Of a DNA stretch of 64,000 nucleotides, positions 44,754 through 54,119 are shown piece by piece; the stretch's first letter is position 1; every line of letters begins with the position of its first letter. A program made the position numbers and the translations under genes. This stretch comes from Lysobacter sp. (GTDB taxonomy: Bacteria > Pseudomonadota > Gammaproteobacteria > Xanthomonadales > Xanthomonadaceae). The DNA is taken from positions 186,001 through 250,000 of the forward strand of contig WYBC01000039.1 of assembly GCA_011526085.1 (NCBI GenBank). Reading direction: 5' to 3'. The notes beneath the pieces were generated by a model that made no database searches, had not been told where the DNA came from, and worked only from the letters and a program-made list of their open reading frames with translations.

Positions 44754-46592
44754 TTGTCCGACCAGACTCCCGAATCCGGCGATACCGCCGGGAAACGCGT
44801 GCGCAAGCCGCGCGTCGCCAAGACCGCCGTCCAGACCAGCATGCCGCTCCCCGAAGCGCCGCAGCCGGTCGCACCGACCCCGCCGCCCGCGCCCGCACCG
44901 CCTCCGCCGCCTCCGGCCGCCGAATTTTCGGCGCCTGCGCCCAGCGCACCGGCCTCCCAGGTTCCGCAAGCCCCGAAGGCCCCGCAAGCTCCGCAGGTCG
45001 AGCCTGCAGGCGGCCATCCGCCCGTCCAGAACGGTCCGCAGCAGAACAGCCCACAGCAGAATGGCCCGCAGCAGAACGGCCAACCGCAGGGCGGCCAGGC
45101 CCAGGGCGGCTTCCAGAACAACGACGGCGGCGAACAGGGCGGCGACCAGCAGCGCTTCAACAACCGCCGCGACCGCTTCCGCAACCGCCGCGATCGCGAT
45201 CGTGATCGCGGCGGTTTCCGCGGCCGCGACCAGAACGAAGGCGGCGAAGGCGTCAGCCAGGACGCCGGCAGCTTCCAGCAGCAGCCGTTCCAGCCGCGTT
45301 CGCTGTCGACCGTGCCCGAGGGCTTCCCGCAGTATTCGCTGAGCGATCTCAAGCGCATGCCGATGCCCAAGCTGCTCGACATCGCCGAGCAGCTGAGCAT
45401 CCACGAAGGCGTGGCCCGCGCGCGCAAGCAGGACGTGATCTTCGCGCTGCTGAAGGTGCTGACCCGCCACGGCGAAGGCGTCGCCGCCGACGGCGTGCTG
45501 GAAATCCTGCCCGACGGCTACGGCTTCCTGCGCGCGGCCGAAGCCAGCTACCTCGCCGGCCCGGACGACGTCTACATCTCGCCCAGCCAGATCCGCCGCT
45601 TCAACCTGCGCACCGGCGACTACCTCGCCGGCCGCATCCGCTGGCCGAAGGACGGTGAACGCTACTTCGCGCTGGCGGTGGTCGACACCATCAACAGCGA
45701 GCCGCCGGAAGCCTCGAAGAACAAGATCCTGTTCGAGAACCTCACGCCGCTGTTCCCGCGCCGCCGCTTCAAGCTCGAGCGCGGCGACGGCAGCACCGAA
45801 GACATCACCGGCCGCATCCTCGATCTGATGGCGCCGCAGGGCAAGGGCCAGCGCTCGCTGATCGTGTCTCCGCCCAAGGCGGGCAAGACCATGATGATGC
45901 AGCAGATCGCCAGCGCCATCACCTACAACCACCCCGACGTGCACATGATCGTGCTGCTCGTCGACGAGCGTCCGGAAGAAGTGACCGAAATGCAGCGCAC
46001 CGTGCGCGGCGAAGTGGTCAGCTCCACCTTCGACGAACCCGCCGCCCGCCACGTGCAGGTCGCGGAAATGGTGATCGAACGCGCCAAGCGCCTGGTCGAG
46101 CACAAGAAGGACGTGGTCATCCTGCTCGACTCGATCACCCGTCTCGCCCGCGCCTACAACAACGTCGTGCCCAGCTCCGGCAAGGTGCTGACCGGCGGCG
46201 TCGACGCCAACGCCCTGCATCGCCCGAAGCGCTTCTTCGGCGCCGCGCGCAACGTCGAGGAAGGCGGCTCGCTCACCATCATCGCCACCGCCCTGGTCGA
46301 TACCGGCAGCGCGATGGACAAGGTGATCTACGAAGAGTTCAAGGGCACCGGCAACTCGGAAATCCATCTGGATCGCCGCATCACCGAGAAGCGCGTGTAC
46401 CCGGCGATCGCGGTCAATCTCTCCGGCACCCGCCGCGAAGACCTGCTGATCGAACCGGACCTGCTGCAGAAGATCTGGATCCTCCGCAAACTCCTGCACG
46501 GCATGGACGAGATCGCGGCGATGGAATTCCTGCTCGACAAGATGAAGACCACCAAGTCGAACGACGAGTTCTTCACCTCGATGCGGCGCTGA
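44754..46592 (+). CDS. rho: Transcription termination factor Rho with long disordered N-terminal insertion
   Basis: Hexameric RNA-dependent ATPase that ends transcription. The conserved part starts near residue 190 ([20 protein letters not shown]), with the RNA-binding cold-shock domain ([20 protein letters not shown] near 245), Walker A ([13 protein letters not shown] near 370) and the C-terminal [14 protein letters not shown]. The 612 residues compare with 419 in E. coli; the extra N-terminus is Pro/Ala-rich, then Gln/Gly-rich, then basic RNNR/RDRD repeats, probably disordered. The start is TTG 44754 behind GAGGA. A perfect terminator follows. Confidence 0.96.
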   Translation: MSDQTPESGDTAGKRVRKPRVAKTAVQTSMPLPEAPQPVAPTPPPAPAPPPPPPAAEFSAPAPSAPASQVPQAPKAPQAPQVEPAGGHPPVQNGPQQNSPQQNGPQQNGQPQGGQAQGGFQNNDGGEQGGDQQRFNNRRDRFRNRRDRDRDRGGFRGRDQNEGGEGVSQDAGSFQQQPFQPRSLSTVPEGFPQYSLSDLKRMPMPKLLDIAEQLSIHEGVARARKQDVIFALLKVLTRHGEGVAADGVLEILPDGYGFLRAAEASYLAGPDDVYISPSQIRRFNLRTGDYLAGRIRWPKDGERYFALAVVDTINSEPPEASKNKILFENLTPLFPRRRFKLERGDGSTEDITGRILDLMAPQGKGQRSLIVSPPKAGKTMMMQQIASAITYNHPDVHMIVLLVDERPEEVTEMQRTVRGEVVSSTFDEPAARHVQVAEMVIERAKRLVEHKKDVVILLDSITRLARAYNNVVPSSGKVLTGGVDANALHRPKRFFGAARNVEEGGSLTIIATALVDTGSAMDKVIYEEFKGTGNSEIHLDRRITEKRVYPAIAVNLSGTRREDLLIEPDLLQKIWILRKLLHGMDEIAAMEFLLDKMKTTKSNDEFFTSMRR

Positions 46593-46923
46593 TGCGGCCC
46601 TGATCCCGCTTCGCGCATGCCACGAACGCCCCGCACTGCGGGGCGTTCGCGTTTTCCGGCCGCCGGTCCGCGGCGCCGGTGCGACCGTTCATCGGAAACA
46701 CCGGGATTCGCGGCCGGAACTGGCCGACGCCCGCGCCGTGCGGCGTCTGTATGGACAGGCGCCGCGGAAACCGCGCGAATGCGTGGATCTCCATCGACGG
46801 CGCCGGAGGTCGGGCGCCGTCCGTGCGCCGGGCGGTCCGCGCCCGAACAGGCGCGGACGGCGCGCTCCGTGCGTCAACGGCGGGCACCCGAGCCATGGGT
46901 CGCTATCGACAAGGGAGAGTGTC
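46593..46923. other. 331-base gap between rho and the nuclease-like gene
   Basis: Contains the rho terminator (46623-46655). The remainder has no recognisable gene or operator; it must hold the promoter for the gene at 46924. Confidence 0.5.
46623..46655 (+). terminator. Intrinsic terminator of rho
   Basis: CGAACGCCCCGC (46623-46634) and GCGGGGCGTTCG (46638-46649) form a perfect 12-bp stem with a 3-base loop, followed by CGTTTT. Confidence 0.9.
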
Positions 46924-47400
46924 ATGAGCAGATATCGAGAGTCGTCCTTCGCTTTCGTCCTCGCCGCGCTGATCGTGGCGTTCGGAGGGCTGCCTGCGGT
47001 CGCCGGCGATGCGACCTATGGCACGGTGACGGCGGTCAAGAGCGCGAACGTCCTCGCGTTCCGGCACGACGCCGGCGCGTTCGACGTGCTGCTGGCGGGG
47101 GTCGACGTGCCGAAGAATCGCGAAGCCCTGCAGAATTCCCGTCGTTTCCTCGACGAGACGGCCGTGGGCCGTCGCGCGCAGTTCCGGCTCGACGGGCGCA
47201 ACGCGCAGGGTCAGCTGGTCGGCAAGGTGTATCTCAGCGAAGGCGGCAGAGTCCGCGACCTTGGCGTCGAAATGGTCCGCGCCGGGATCGCGATGCCGGC
47301 CCGCGACTACCGCGGCTACAAATACGGCGAGCTGGACTCGGCCGTCGCCGAAGCGCGCGCGAAACGCATGGGTCTCTGGAAGCCCCGGCCCAACCGATAG
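46924..47400 (+). CDS. Secreted staphylococcal-nuclease-fold protein, catalytic residues lost
   Basis: A 158-residue protein with a Sec signal (AALIVAFGGLPAVAG, cleavage near residue 28) and an SNase-like OB fold: TYGTVTAVKSANVLAF, LLAGVDVPKN, GQLVGKVYL, VEMVRAGIAMPARDY, EARAKRMGLWKP. In active SNases these places hold DGDT, an Arg in VRL, GIDAPE and the Arg of YGR; here they read SANV, VLL, GVDVPKN and VGK. Asp of the third motif survives, but the Arg, Glu and Arg catalytic residues appear replaced. It is probably a non-catalytic binding protein. The ribosome site AGGGAGA is good. The next gene starts 31 bases downstream, so the two secreted proteins may be co-transcribed. Confidence 0.82.
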   Translation: MSRYRESSFAFVLAALIVAFGGLPAVAGDATYGTVTAVKSANVLAFRHDAGAFDVLLAGVDVPKNREALQNSRRFLDETAVGRRAQFRLDGRNAQGQLVGKVYLSEGGRVRDLGVEMVRAGIAMPARDYRGYKYGELDSAVAEARAKRMGLWKPRPNR

Positions 47401-47431
47401 CCTCGTCCCGCCTCAGGGAAGGAGTTCGATC

Positions 47432-50029
47432 ATGAAACGCAATCCGCTCCATGCACTGCGGTGCCTGGCGTTCGCGGCGCTCGCGCTGTGCGCGTCCGCC
47501 CACGCCCAGATCACCGCCGGTCCCGACATCAACACGTCGCAGAAGACCGGCGGAGACAGCGAATGCTCCATCGCCAAGAATCCCGCGAATCCGCAGCAGT
47601 TGTTCGCATCGTGCAACAGCGCCGGCGCCGGCATCTTCGCCGCGCGCAGCACCGACGGCGGCGATACCTGGACCTATCCGGACGCCGCCGACAAGACCAT
47701 CGCCGACGGCGATGCCGGCCAGGGCGCGGCCGCCTGCTGCGATCCCACCCTGGCCTGGGACAGCTTCGGCAATCTCTACGTCACGTATCTCGCCGCGCTG
47801 GTCAGCGGCTCGTCGCCCAGCGTCGAAACGCTGTTGAGCACCGATGGCGGACTGACGTTCACCAACATCGGTTCGTTCACCGGCGGCGCGATGGATCAGC
47901 CGACCATCGTCGCCAACAACACCACCGCGGCGGGCGCCCCGGTCGCCGTGTGGATCGTGTGGAACCAGGACGGCACGATGCGCGCGCGCGGCGCGGCGGC
48001 CACCGGACTGGGCGCGGTCGGCGCGTTCAACGCGATGCAGACCATTCCGGGCACCAACGGCTGCAGCTTCGGCGATATCGCGATCGCGCCCGATGGCGTC
48101 GTCGTGCAGACCTGCCAGACCAATACCGGCGCCAACACCGGCAGCGCGAACATCCGCGTCAACACCGATGCCGACGGCCTCGGCGCGGGCAACTTCGGCG
48201 CGACCGTGACCGCGACCAGCACCAATGTGAGCGGCTTCGACTTCATTCCGCCGCAGAGTGCGCGCTCGGTCGATGCCGAGGCCGGCCTGGCCTACGACCG
48301 CAATCCCGCGAGCCCGCGGTTCGGCCGCCTGTACCTGGTCTACACCGACGAGGTGGTGGACGAGAGCAACGACACCGACATCATGCTGCGGTTCTCCGAC
48401 AACGACGGTGCGACATGGAGCGCGCCGATCCGCGTCAACGACGATCCGGCCGCGCCGATCCGCAGCCAGTTCCTGCCGCGCGTCGCGACCAACCCGGCCA
48501 CCGGCAACGTCGCCGTGTGCTGGCACGACTCGCGCAACTCGGCCACCAACACGTCGATGCAGGTGTTCTGTTCGGTGGCGACGCCGACCCCGGCGACTCC
48601 GGCGTTCATCGCCAACGTCGCGGTGAGCGACGCTGCGTCCACCAGCAACGGCGCCGGCGTCGAGTTCGGCGACTATGCCGGCATGACCTATGTGTCGGGT
48701 GGCGGTCCGGCCGGCAGCGCCCGCTTCCAGCATCCGATCTGGGGCGACACGTCCAATTCGACAGGCAACAATCCCAACGGCACCGGCGACTTCGATGCGT
48801 ACACGAACTGGCTGCGCGGCGGGCCGTCCACCAACGAAGGCGACCCCCATCTGCGCACCGTCGACGGCGTGCATTACGACTTCCAGACCGCCGGCGAATT
48901 CGTCGCGCTGCGAAGCGCCGACGGCTTCGAGGTGCAGACCCGTCAGACCGCGGTCGCCACGGATTTCTTCCCGGGCCCGAATCCGCACACCGGCCTGGCG
49001 ACCTGCGTGAGCCTCAACACCGCGGTCGCGGCGCGCGTGGGCGGGCATCGCGTGAGTTACCAGCCCGCGGCGGGCGACGCATCCTCGCAGCCGCAGATGG
49101 AGCTGCGCATCGACGGCGAGCGCACCGCGCTGACGCCGGCGGGCGTGTCGCTCCCGGGTGCGGGCCGCGTCTCGCGGACCGCGGTCGGCGGCATGGAGAT
49201 CGCCTACCGCAACGGCGCGCAGGTGCTGGTCACGCCGGGCTTCTGGTCTTCGCAGGGTCTCTGGTATCTGAACATCAGCATCACCGGTGCCGATGCGCTG
49301 GAAGGAATCATGGGTGCGATCGCGACCGGCAGCTGGTTGCCCGCGTTCGCGGATGGCGGTTCGCCCGGGCCCATGCCCGCCGCGCTGGCGGATCGTTACG
49401 ACATGCTCAACCGCACCTTCGCCGATTCCTGGCGCGTGCGCGACAAGACCAGCCTGTTCGACTACGCGCCCGGTCAATCGACGGCCGATTTTACCCTCGC
49501 CGGTTGGCCGAAGCAGAACCCGCCCTGCGAAGTCCCGGACATGAAGCCGGTGAAGCCGGCCGAGCCGGAACTCGCGAAGCGCGTCTGCGCGATCGTCGCC
49601 GACAAGCAGCGGCGCGAGAACTGCATCTTCGACGTGATCGCCACCGGCGAAACCGGTTTCGCCGAGACCTACGCCCGGACCGAGAAACTGGAGCGTTACG
49701 GCACCACGACCACGCTGGTCGCGGATGCCGTTTCCGGCGACAAGCGCACGGTGTTCGTCGCCACGGTCGGAAAGCGCTTCCCGAACCGCAGATCCGCGCT
49801 GTCCGGCGTCGTGGTCTTCCATGTCAACGGCAAGCCGGTCGGCGAACCGGTCGCCATCGACAAGCAGGGACGCGCGCGATTCGCGGCGGTCGACTTCGAT
49901 CCGCGCCAGTACCGCATCCAGGCCGAATTCCAGCCGGCGCAAGGCAACCCGTATCTGGAAAGCGTCAGCGACGAACTGCATTATCCCGACCGCAGCGATC
50001 CTTCGCTGCATTACCCGAAACCGCAATGA
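47432..50029 (+). CDS. Secreted Asp-box / VWD-domain protein
   Basis: An 865-residue exported protein (signal residues 1-26). Residues 30-460 look like a sialidase-type beta-propeller with Asp boxes STDGGDTW (73-80), STDGGLTF and SDNDGATW. A von Willebrand type D domain begins near 470 (GDPHLRTVDGVHYDFQT) and runs to about 640, followed near 705-745 by a cysteine-bearing helix pair ending in CIFDVIATGETGFAE, and a C-terminal Ig-like domain (about 760-850). No catalytic sialidase residues can be assigned. The VWD plus cysteine-helix module recurs in the subtilase at 56533-58575. GGAAGGAG precedes ATG 47432. Function unknown; likely cell-surface or extracellular. Confidence 0.85.
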   Translation: MKRNPLHALRCLAFAALALCASAHAQITAGPDINTSQKTGGDSECSIAKNPANPQQLFASCNSAGAGIFAARSTDGGDTWTYPDAADKTIADGDAGQGAAACCDPTLAWDSFGNLYVTYLAALVSGSSPSVETLLSTDGGLTFTNIGSFTGGAMDQPTIVANNTTAAGAPVAVWIVWNQDGTMRARGAAATGLGAVGAFNAMQTIPGTNGCSFGDIAIAPDGVVVQTCQTNTGANTGSANIRVNTDADGLGAGNFGATVTATSTNVSGFDFIPPQSARSVDAEAGLAYDRNPASPRFGRLYLVYTDEVVDESNDTDIMLRFSDNDGATWSAPIRVNDDPAAPIRSQFLPRVATNPATGNVAVCWHDSRNSATNTSMQVFCSVATPTPATPAFIANVAVSDAASTSNGAGVEFGDYAGMTYVSGGGPAGSARFQHPIWGDTSNSTGNNPNGTGDFDAYTNWLRGGPSTNEGDPHLRTVDGVHYDFQTAGEFVALRSADGFEVQTRQTAVATDFFPGPNPHTGLATCVSLNTAVAARVGGHRVSYQPAAGDASSQPQMELRIDGERTALTPAGVSLPGAGRVSRTAVGGMEIAYRNGAQVLVTPGFWSSQGLWYLNISITGADALEGIMGAIATGSWLPAFADGGSPGPMPAALADRYDMLNRTFADSWRVRDKTSLFDYAPGQSTADFTLAGWPKQNPPCEVPDMKPVKPAEPELAKRVCAIVADKQRRENCIFDVIATGETGFAETYARTEKLERYGTTTTLVADAVSGDKRTVFVATVGKRFPNRRSALSGVVVFHVNGKPVGEPVAIDKQGRARFAAVDFDPRQYRIQAEFQPAQGNPYLESVSDELHYPDRSDPSLHYPKPQ

Positions 50030-50035
50030 ACCGCC

Positions 50036-50063
50036 GGAACGCCCCGCACCCGCGGGGCGTTCC
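50036..50063 (+). terminator. Intrinsic terminator after the Asp-box gene
   Basis: GGAACGCCCCGC (50036-50047) and GCGGGGCGTTCC (50052-50063) form a perfect 12-bp stem with a 4-base loop, followed by GTTTCC. Its core is the same as the rho terminator. Confidence 0.85.
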
Positions 50064-50212
50064 GTTTCCGCGAAGGCCATCGAATCGGGAACCGCAGCGC
50101 CATCGTTGCGATGCATGCATGCAGCGTCCCGGCGGTATCGATGCAACCGCGTTGACGCGGGCCGCGTCGCGCGCGCAGAATGCGCGCCTTCCTCCACCAC
50201 CCGGCCATGGTC

Positions 50213-50314
50213 ATGACGCGGACGCCGCTCCTGATTCTGCTGAACCGCCGCCAGCGCGAACGCGCGGGCCGGGTGCTCCTGCCTTCCGTGACCGATGGCC
50301 CTGGATCGAACTGA
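50213..50314 (+). CDS. Putative leader peptide
   Basis: A 33-codon ORF (MTRTPLLILLNRRQRERAGR...) with an in-frame ATG also at 50180. It contains a Leu/Ile run (PLLILL) and a second LL, and its stop lies 28 bases before an intrinsic terminator hairpin, the layout of branched-chain amino-acid attenuators. No good ribosome site is visible, and the next full gene encodes an EF-G paralogue rather than a biosynthetic enzyme, so the assignment is tentative. Confidence 0.35.
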   Translation: MTRTPLLILLNRRQRERAGRVLLPSVTDGPGSN

Positions 50315-50342
50315 TCCCGGCCCGCGACACGCGATACGCACA

Positions 50343-50365
50343 AGCACCCGCAAGGGTGCTTTTTT
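50343..50365 (+). terminator. Intrinsic terminator / possible attenuator
   Basis: AGCACCC (50343-50349), loop GCAA, GGGTGCT (50354-50360), then TTTTTGTT. A textbook terminator that follows no full gene; it sits between the putative leader peptide and a 9-codon ORF. Confidence 0.8.
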
Positions 50366-50441
50366 GTTGCCCGCGATTCTTTTGCGGACCCGCTTTTTCC
50401 AGACCCCGAACACCACCGAAGACCTCCAGGGAGAACGTGCC

Positions 50442-50471
50442 ATGAGCATCGCCGCCGAGACCGAACCCTAG
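50442..50471 (+). CDS. Nine-residue orphan ORF with strong ribosome site
   Basis: ATG at 50442 is preceded by CAGGGAGAA at good spacing and encodes MSIAAETEP before TAG. It lies 77 bases after the terminator hairpin, where the first structural gene of an attenuated operon would start. It may be the truncated start of a lost gene or an upstream ORF influencing the EF-G paralogue 64 bases downstream. The terminators and small ORFs are all I can see in the 506-base gap 50030-50535. Confidence 0.35.
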   Translation: MSIAAETEP

Positions 50472-50535
50472 CCGCACGTCCCGTCGCCAACCGGGGCGTG
50501 CGGCCCCGCATGTTGGCGATACATGGAATGGCTTC

Positions 50536-52572
50536 ATGAACACCACGACACTTTCGCGCTGGCGCAACCTGGGCATCATCGCCCACATCGACGCCGGCAA
50601 GACCACCCTCACCGAACGCCTGCTGTACGCTTCCGGCGCGATCCATCGCGTCGGCGAAGTCCACGACGGCGCGGCCACCACCGATTTCTCCGAGATCGAA
50701 CGCAAGCGCGGCATCACCATCGGCGCCGCGGCCGTGCGCATCGACTGGACGCCGCCGGGCGAAGCGCCGCATCGGCTCAGCCTCATCGACACGCCGGGCC
50801 ACATCGATTTCGCGATCGAAGTGGAACGTTCGCTGCGCGTGCTCGACGGCGCGGTCGCGGTCTTTTCCGCGGTCGACGGCGTGCAGCCGCAATCCGAAAC
50901 GGTGTGGCGCCAGGCGCAGCGGCACGGCGTGCCCCGCATCGCGTTCGTCAACAAGATGGACCGTGCCGGCGCGGACTTCGATCGCACGCTCGCGCAATTG
51001 CGCGAGAAACTCGACGCCAATCCGTGGCCGCTCGGCATCCCGCTGGGCCGCGAGGCGGCGTTCGATGGCTGGGTCGATCTCGTCGACCGCAGCGTCGTGC
51101 GTTGGACCGACGACGGCGACACCGTGCGGCATCCGTGGGGCGACGACGAAGCGACGAGGTATGCCGACGCCCGTGCGCGCCTGATCGAAGCGGTGGCCGG
51201 GCACGACGAATCGCTCGCCGACGCCTGGCTCGCCGAACGCGCCATCGACGATGCGATGCTGCGCGCGGCGATCCGTCGCGGCACGCTGGCGGGCCTTGGC
51301 GTGCCGGTGCTCGCGGGTTCCGCGATCCGCAACAAGGGCATCGCCGCGCTGCTCGACGCCATCGTGCATTACCTGCCTTCGCCGCTGGATCGTCCGGCGA
51401 CGAGCGCGGTGCGCGACGGCATCGAGACGCGATTGCCCGCGGATCCCGCGGGCCCGCTCGCGGCGCTGGTGTTCAAGATCGCGCACCAGGCGCATGGGCC
51501 GGTGACGTACGTGCGCGTGTATTCGGGCACGCTGCGGGTGGGCGCGACGGTGTGGTGTTCGCGGCAGGACCGCGCGCGTCGCATCGGTCGTCTCGCCATC
51601 GTGCAGGCCGCGCGCACGCACGATGTCGATGAGGCCGTCGCGGGCGAGATCGTCGCGATCCTCGGCTGGAAAGACGCGGTGAGCGGCGAAACGCTGAGCG
51701 CCGACGACATGCGGCTGGTGCTCGACAGCATCCAGGCGCAGCCGGCGGTGCTGTCGTGGCGGCTCGCCGCGAAGGACGCGAACGACCTGATGCGGCTGGG
51801 CCAGGGGTTGGCCGGGCTGGCGCAGGAAGATCCCTCGTTCCGCGTCCAGGCCGACCCCGACACCGGTGAAACGCTGGTCTGGGGCATGGGCGAGCTGCAT
51901 CTCGAAGTGATGGTCGAGCGTCTTCGCAACGACTGGAACGTCGAGGTGCGCACCGGCGCGCCGCGCGTGGCCTATCAGGAAACGCCGCGGATGGCCGTGC
52001 GCGGCGTCGAAGGCAAGGTGGTGAAGCGCAACGGCGGCGTCGGCATGTTCGCGCGCGTGATCGTCGATGTCGCCCCGCGCGACGACGGCCTGGTCACGTT
52101 CGAGGACCGCAGCGTCGGCGGCGCGGTGCCGAAGGCGTTCGTGGCGGCGACCGAAAAAGGCGTGCGCGCGGCGTTGATGGAAGGCCCGCGCGGTCACCCG
52201 GTCGTCGGCATCGCGGTGACGCTGGTCGACGGCGAAACCCATGCGGTCGACTCGTCCGACATGGCGTTCCAGCGCGCGGCATCGGACGCCGTGCGTGCGG
52301 CGCTCGCGCAGGCGGGCACCACGTTGCTGGAGCCGGTGATGGCGCTCGCCATCGACACCCCGGCCGCGCACGTGGGCGACGTGATCGGCGACGTGCAGCG
52401 TCGCAACGGCCGCGTGGCGGCGATCGAGGACAAGGGCGCCCGCGCCGATGTGCTCGCGCATGCCCCGCTGGCCGCGCTCTCCGGCTACACCACGGCCCTG
52501 CGTTCGCTCACCCAGGGCCGCGCCCAGGCCAGCATGGTCTTCCACGCATACGAGGAAGCGCGCGTGGATTGA
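50536..52572 (+). CDS. EF-G-like translational GTPase (paralogue)
   Basis: A 678-residue protein with the complete EF-G layout: G domain with AHIDAGKTTLTERLL (P-loop), DTPGHIDF and NKMD; domain II; and the C-terminal domains III-V (GMGELHLEVMVERLRNDW near 455, VVGIAVTLVDGETH near 555). It is a stand-alone gene, away from the rpsL-rpsG-fusA cluster where the housekeeping EF-G normally sits, so it is probably a second EF-G acting in a specialised step such as ribosome rescue, recycling or antibiotic protection. It ends at a strong terminator. Confidence 0.88.
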   Translation: MNTTTLSRWRNLGIIAHIDAGKTTLTERLLYASGAIHRVGEVHDGAATTDFSEIERKRGITIGAAAVRIDWTPPGEAPHRLSLIDTPGHIDFAIEVERSLRVLDGAVAVFSAVDGVQPQSETVWRQAQRHGVPRIAFVNKMDRAGADFDRTLAQLREKLDANPWPLGIPLGREAAFDGWVDLVDRSVVRWTDDGDTVRHPWGDDEATRYADARARLIEAVAGHDESLADAWLAERAIDDAMLRAAIRRGTLAGLGVPVLAGSAIRNKGIAALLDAIVHYLPSPLDRPATSAVRDGIETRLPADPAGPLAALVFKIAHQAHGPVTYVRVYSGTLRVGATVWCSRQDRARRIGRLAIVQAARTHDVDEAVAGEIVAILGWKDAVSGETLSADDMRLVLDSIQAQPAVLSWRLAAKDANDLMRLGQGLAGLAQEDPSFRVQADPDTGETLVWGMGELHLEVMVERLRNDWNVEVRTGAPRVAYQETPRMAVRGVEGKVVKRNGGVGMFARVIVDVAPRDDGLVTFEDRSVGGAVPKAFVAATEKGVRAALMEGPRGHPVVGIAVTLVDGETHAVDSSDMAFQRAASDAVRAALAQAGTTLLEPVMALAIDTPAAHVGDVIGDVQRRNGRVAAIEDKGARADVLAHAPLAALSGYTTALRSLTQGRAQASMVFHAYEEARVD

Positions 52573-52600
52573 GCGCAACCGCACCGCAGGGACGCGACAC

Positions 52601-52632
52601 GGAGGCGCCGGGACACCGGCGCCTCCGCTTTT
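52601..52632 (+). terminator. Intrinsic terminator of the EF-G paralogue
   Basis: GGAGGCGCCGG (52601-52611) and CCGGCGCCTCC (52616-52626) form a perfect 11-bp stem with loop GACA, followed by GCTTTTC. Confidence 0.9.
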
Positions 52633-52763
52633 CGGGCGCCCGTTCGAGTCGCGATCGATCCCGGTCCTTCCGTGCGCGCGGGTGCCGCGACAACGCACCG
52701 CGTCGGCTGGACGCTCCGCCGCACGCCATGGACAATGGCCGAGGCATCCTGCGGGTCCTCTCC

Positions 52764-54029
52764 ATGCATCTTCTCCTTATCGCCATCGTCGTCGCGGTTC
52801 TGCTGTATTGGGTGTCGAGTCAGCGCCGGGGCGATCGGTCGCAGGCGGACGGCTGGGCGGCGGCGAAACCGCAGGCCAGCACCCGGCGGGTCGCGTTCGT
52901 CGCCAACGGCAAGATGTTCTATGCGGACGCGGGCGCGCCGCCGCGGGAGATCCACAGCCCGCATGTGCAGGCCGCGATGGATCGGCTCGAACGCTCGCGC
53001 GAGCGCCATGCCTGGAAGGAGGGCACGACCTTTTCCGTGCGCGCCGGCGGCACCTGGCGCGAAGGACCGGGGCGCGAACTGGCGCTGCTGGCCACGTCGG
53101 TGCAATTCGCGCCCGAGGGCCGGCTGGTCTACTTCCTGCGCGACAACAGCATGGGCGGACTGTTCGAGCAGGACATCGCCAGCGGCAAGGAGCGCCGCCT
53201 GATCCATCGCCAGAACCTGCTGCTCGACGATCTGCGCCTGAGCGCGGACGGTCTGCGCCTGTTGTGCAGCCAACAGTCCGGCAACGGTGCCGCCAACATC
53301 GTCAGCATGGGCGTGGAAGGCGACGACCTGCGCGAACTCACCGGCGGCGACACCATCGACACCTCGCCCTGCTGGGTGCCCGGTCAGGACGGTCGGTTGG
53401 TCTTCCAGTCCGCGGGCCTGGCGCGCGGCCCCGAAGGACACGTGGTCGCGATCGGACCGGCGGCCATCCAGTTGCTGGACACGCGTACCGGCGAACTGAG
53501 TCCCGTGTTCGAGGATCAGCGCTTCGATTTCCTGCAGCCGCGGGTGACGGCGGACGGCAGTCTGCTGTTCATCCGCCGGCCCTACGAAGGGCAACGCTAC
53601 CGCGGCAACGACATCCTGCTCGATGCGCTGCTGTTTCCGTTCCGGCTGCTGCGCACGTTGTTCCACTTCCTCAATTTCCAGTCGCTGGTCTATTCGCGCA
53701 AACCGCTGACCTCGGCGACCGGCCCGCAGTACGACTCCGATCTGAAGGACATCCTGCTCAAGGGCCGGCGGATCGACGCCGATGCCGCGATGCGCAGCAG
53801 CAAGCGCGTGCACGGCGTGCCGTCGCTGGTGCCGGACAGCTGGAAGCTGGTCTGGCGCAGCGAGCATGGCGAGGAGCGCGTGCTCGCCAGTCATGTGGCT
53901 TCGTTCGATCTCACCGCGGACGGTGGCGTGATCTATTCCAACGGTTTCGGCGTGTTCGTGCTGCATCCCGGCGGTGAGCCGAGTCTGGTGTTGCGCGACA
54001 GGTTGATCGCGGAAGTCGTGTCCGGTTGA
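52764..54029 (+). CDS. Membrane-anchored beta-propeller-like protein
   Basis: A 421-residue protein with an N-terminal membrane anchor (MHLLLIAIVVAVLLYWV) and a mainly beta-strand remainder with TolB/WD40-like repeats: QFAPEGRLVYFLRD, RLSADGLRLLCSQ, TVIDTSPCW-like TIDTSPCWVPGQDGRLVFQS, RVTADGSLLFI and DLTADGGVIYSNG. An in-frame ATG at 52728 would add 12 residues before the anchor. Neither start has a strong ribosome site. No partner gene is evident; it lies between the EF-G paralogue terminator and a repeat-rich gap. The domain is probably periplasmic. Function unknown. Confidence 0.75.
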   Translation: MHLLLIAIVVAVLLYWVSSQRRGDRSQADGWAAAKPQASTRRVAFVANGKMFYADAGAPPREIHSPHVQAAMDRLERSRERHAWKEGTTFSVRAGGTWREGPGRELALLATSVQFAPEGRLVYFLRDNSMGGLFEQDIASGKERRLIHRQNLLLDDLRLSADGLRLLCSQQSGNGAANIVSMGVEGDDLRELTGGDTIDTSPCWVPGQDGRLVFQSAGLARGPEGHVVAIGPAAIQLLDTRTGELSPVFEDQRFDFLQPRVTADGSLLFIRRPYEGQRYRGNDILLDALLFPFRLLRTLFHFLNFQSLVYSRKPLTSATGPQYDSDLKDILLKGRRIDADAAMRSSKRVHGVPSLVPDSWKLVWRSEHGEERVLASHVASFDLTADGGVIYSNGFGVFVLHPGGEPSLVLRDRLIAEVVSG

Positions 54030-54119
54030 GGGTGTCCGGTCGTCGTATCGGCATGATTCGATGCTGGCGGCTCATGGTGCGAAGGTAAAGCCCGGAATCT
54101 TTTTCGCGCTGGTGCGCGA

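Noticed and set aside
47234-50449. Very long frames on both strands over the Asp-box/VWD gene
   Set aside because: The plus-strand frame from 47432 has signal peptide, domains and ribosome site; the others are compositional shadows.
50536-52572. Tetracycline-resistance ribosomal protection protein
   Set aside because: The GTPase and C-terminal motifs are as close to EF-G as to Tet(M) types; without a search I would not name a resistance role.
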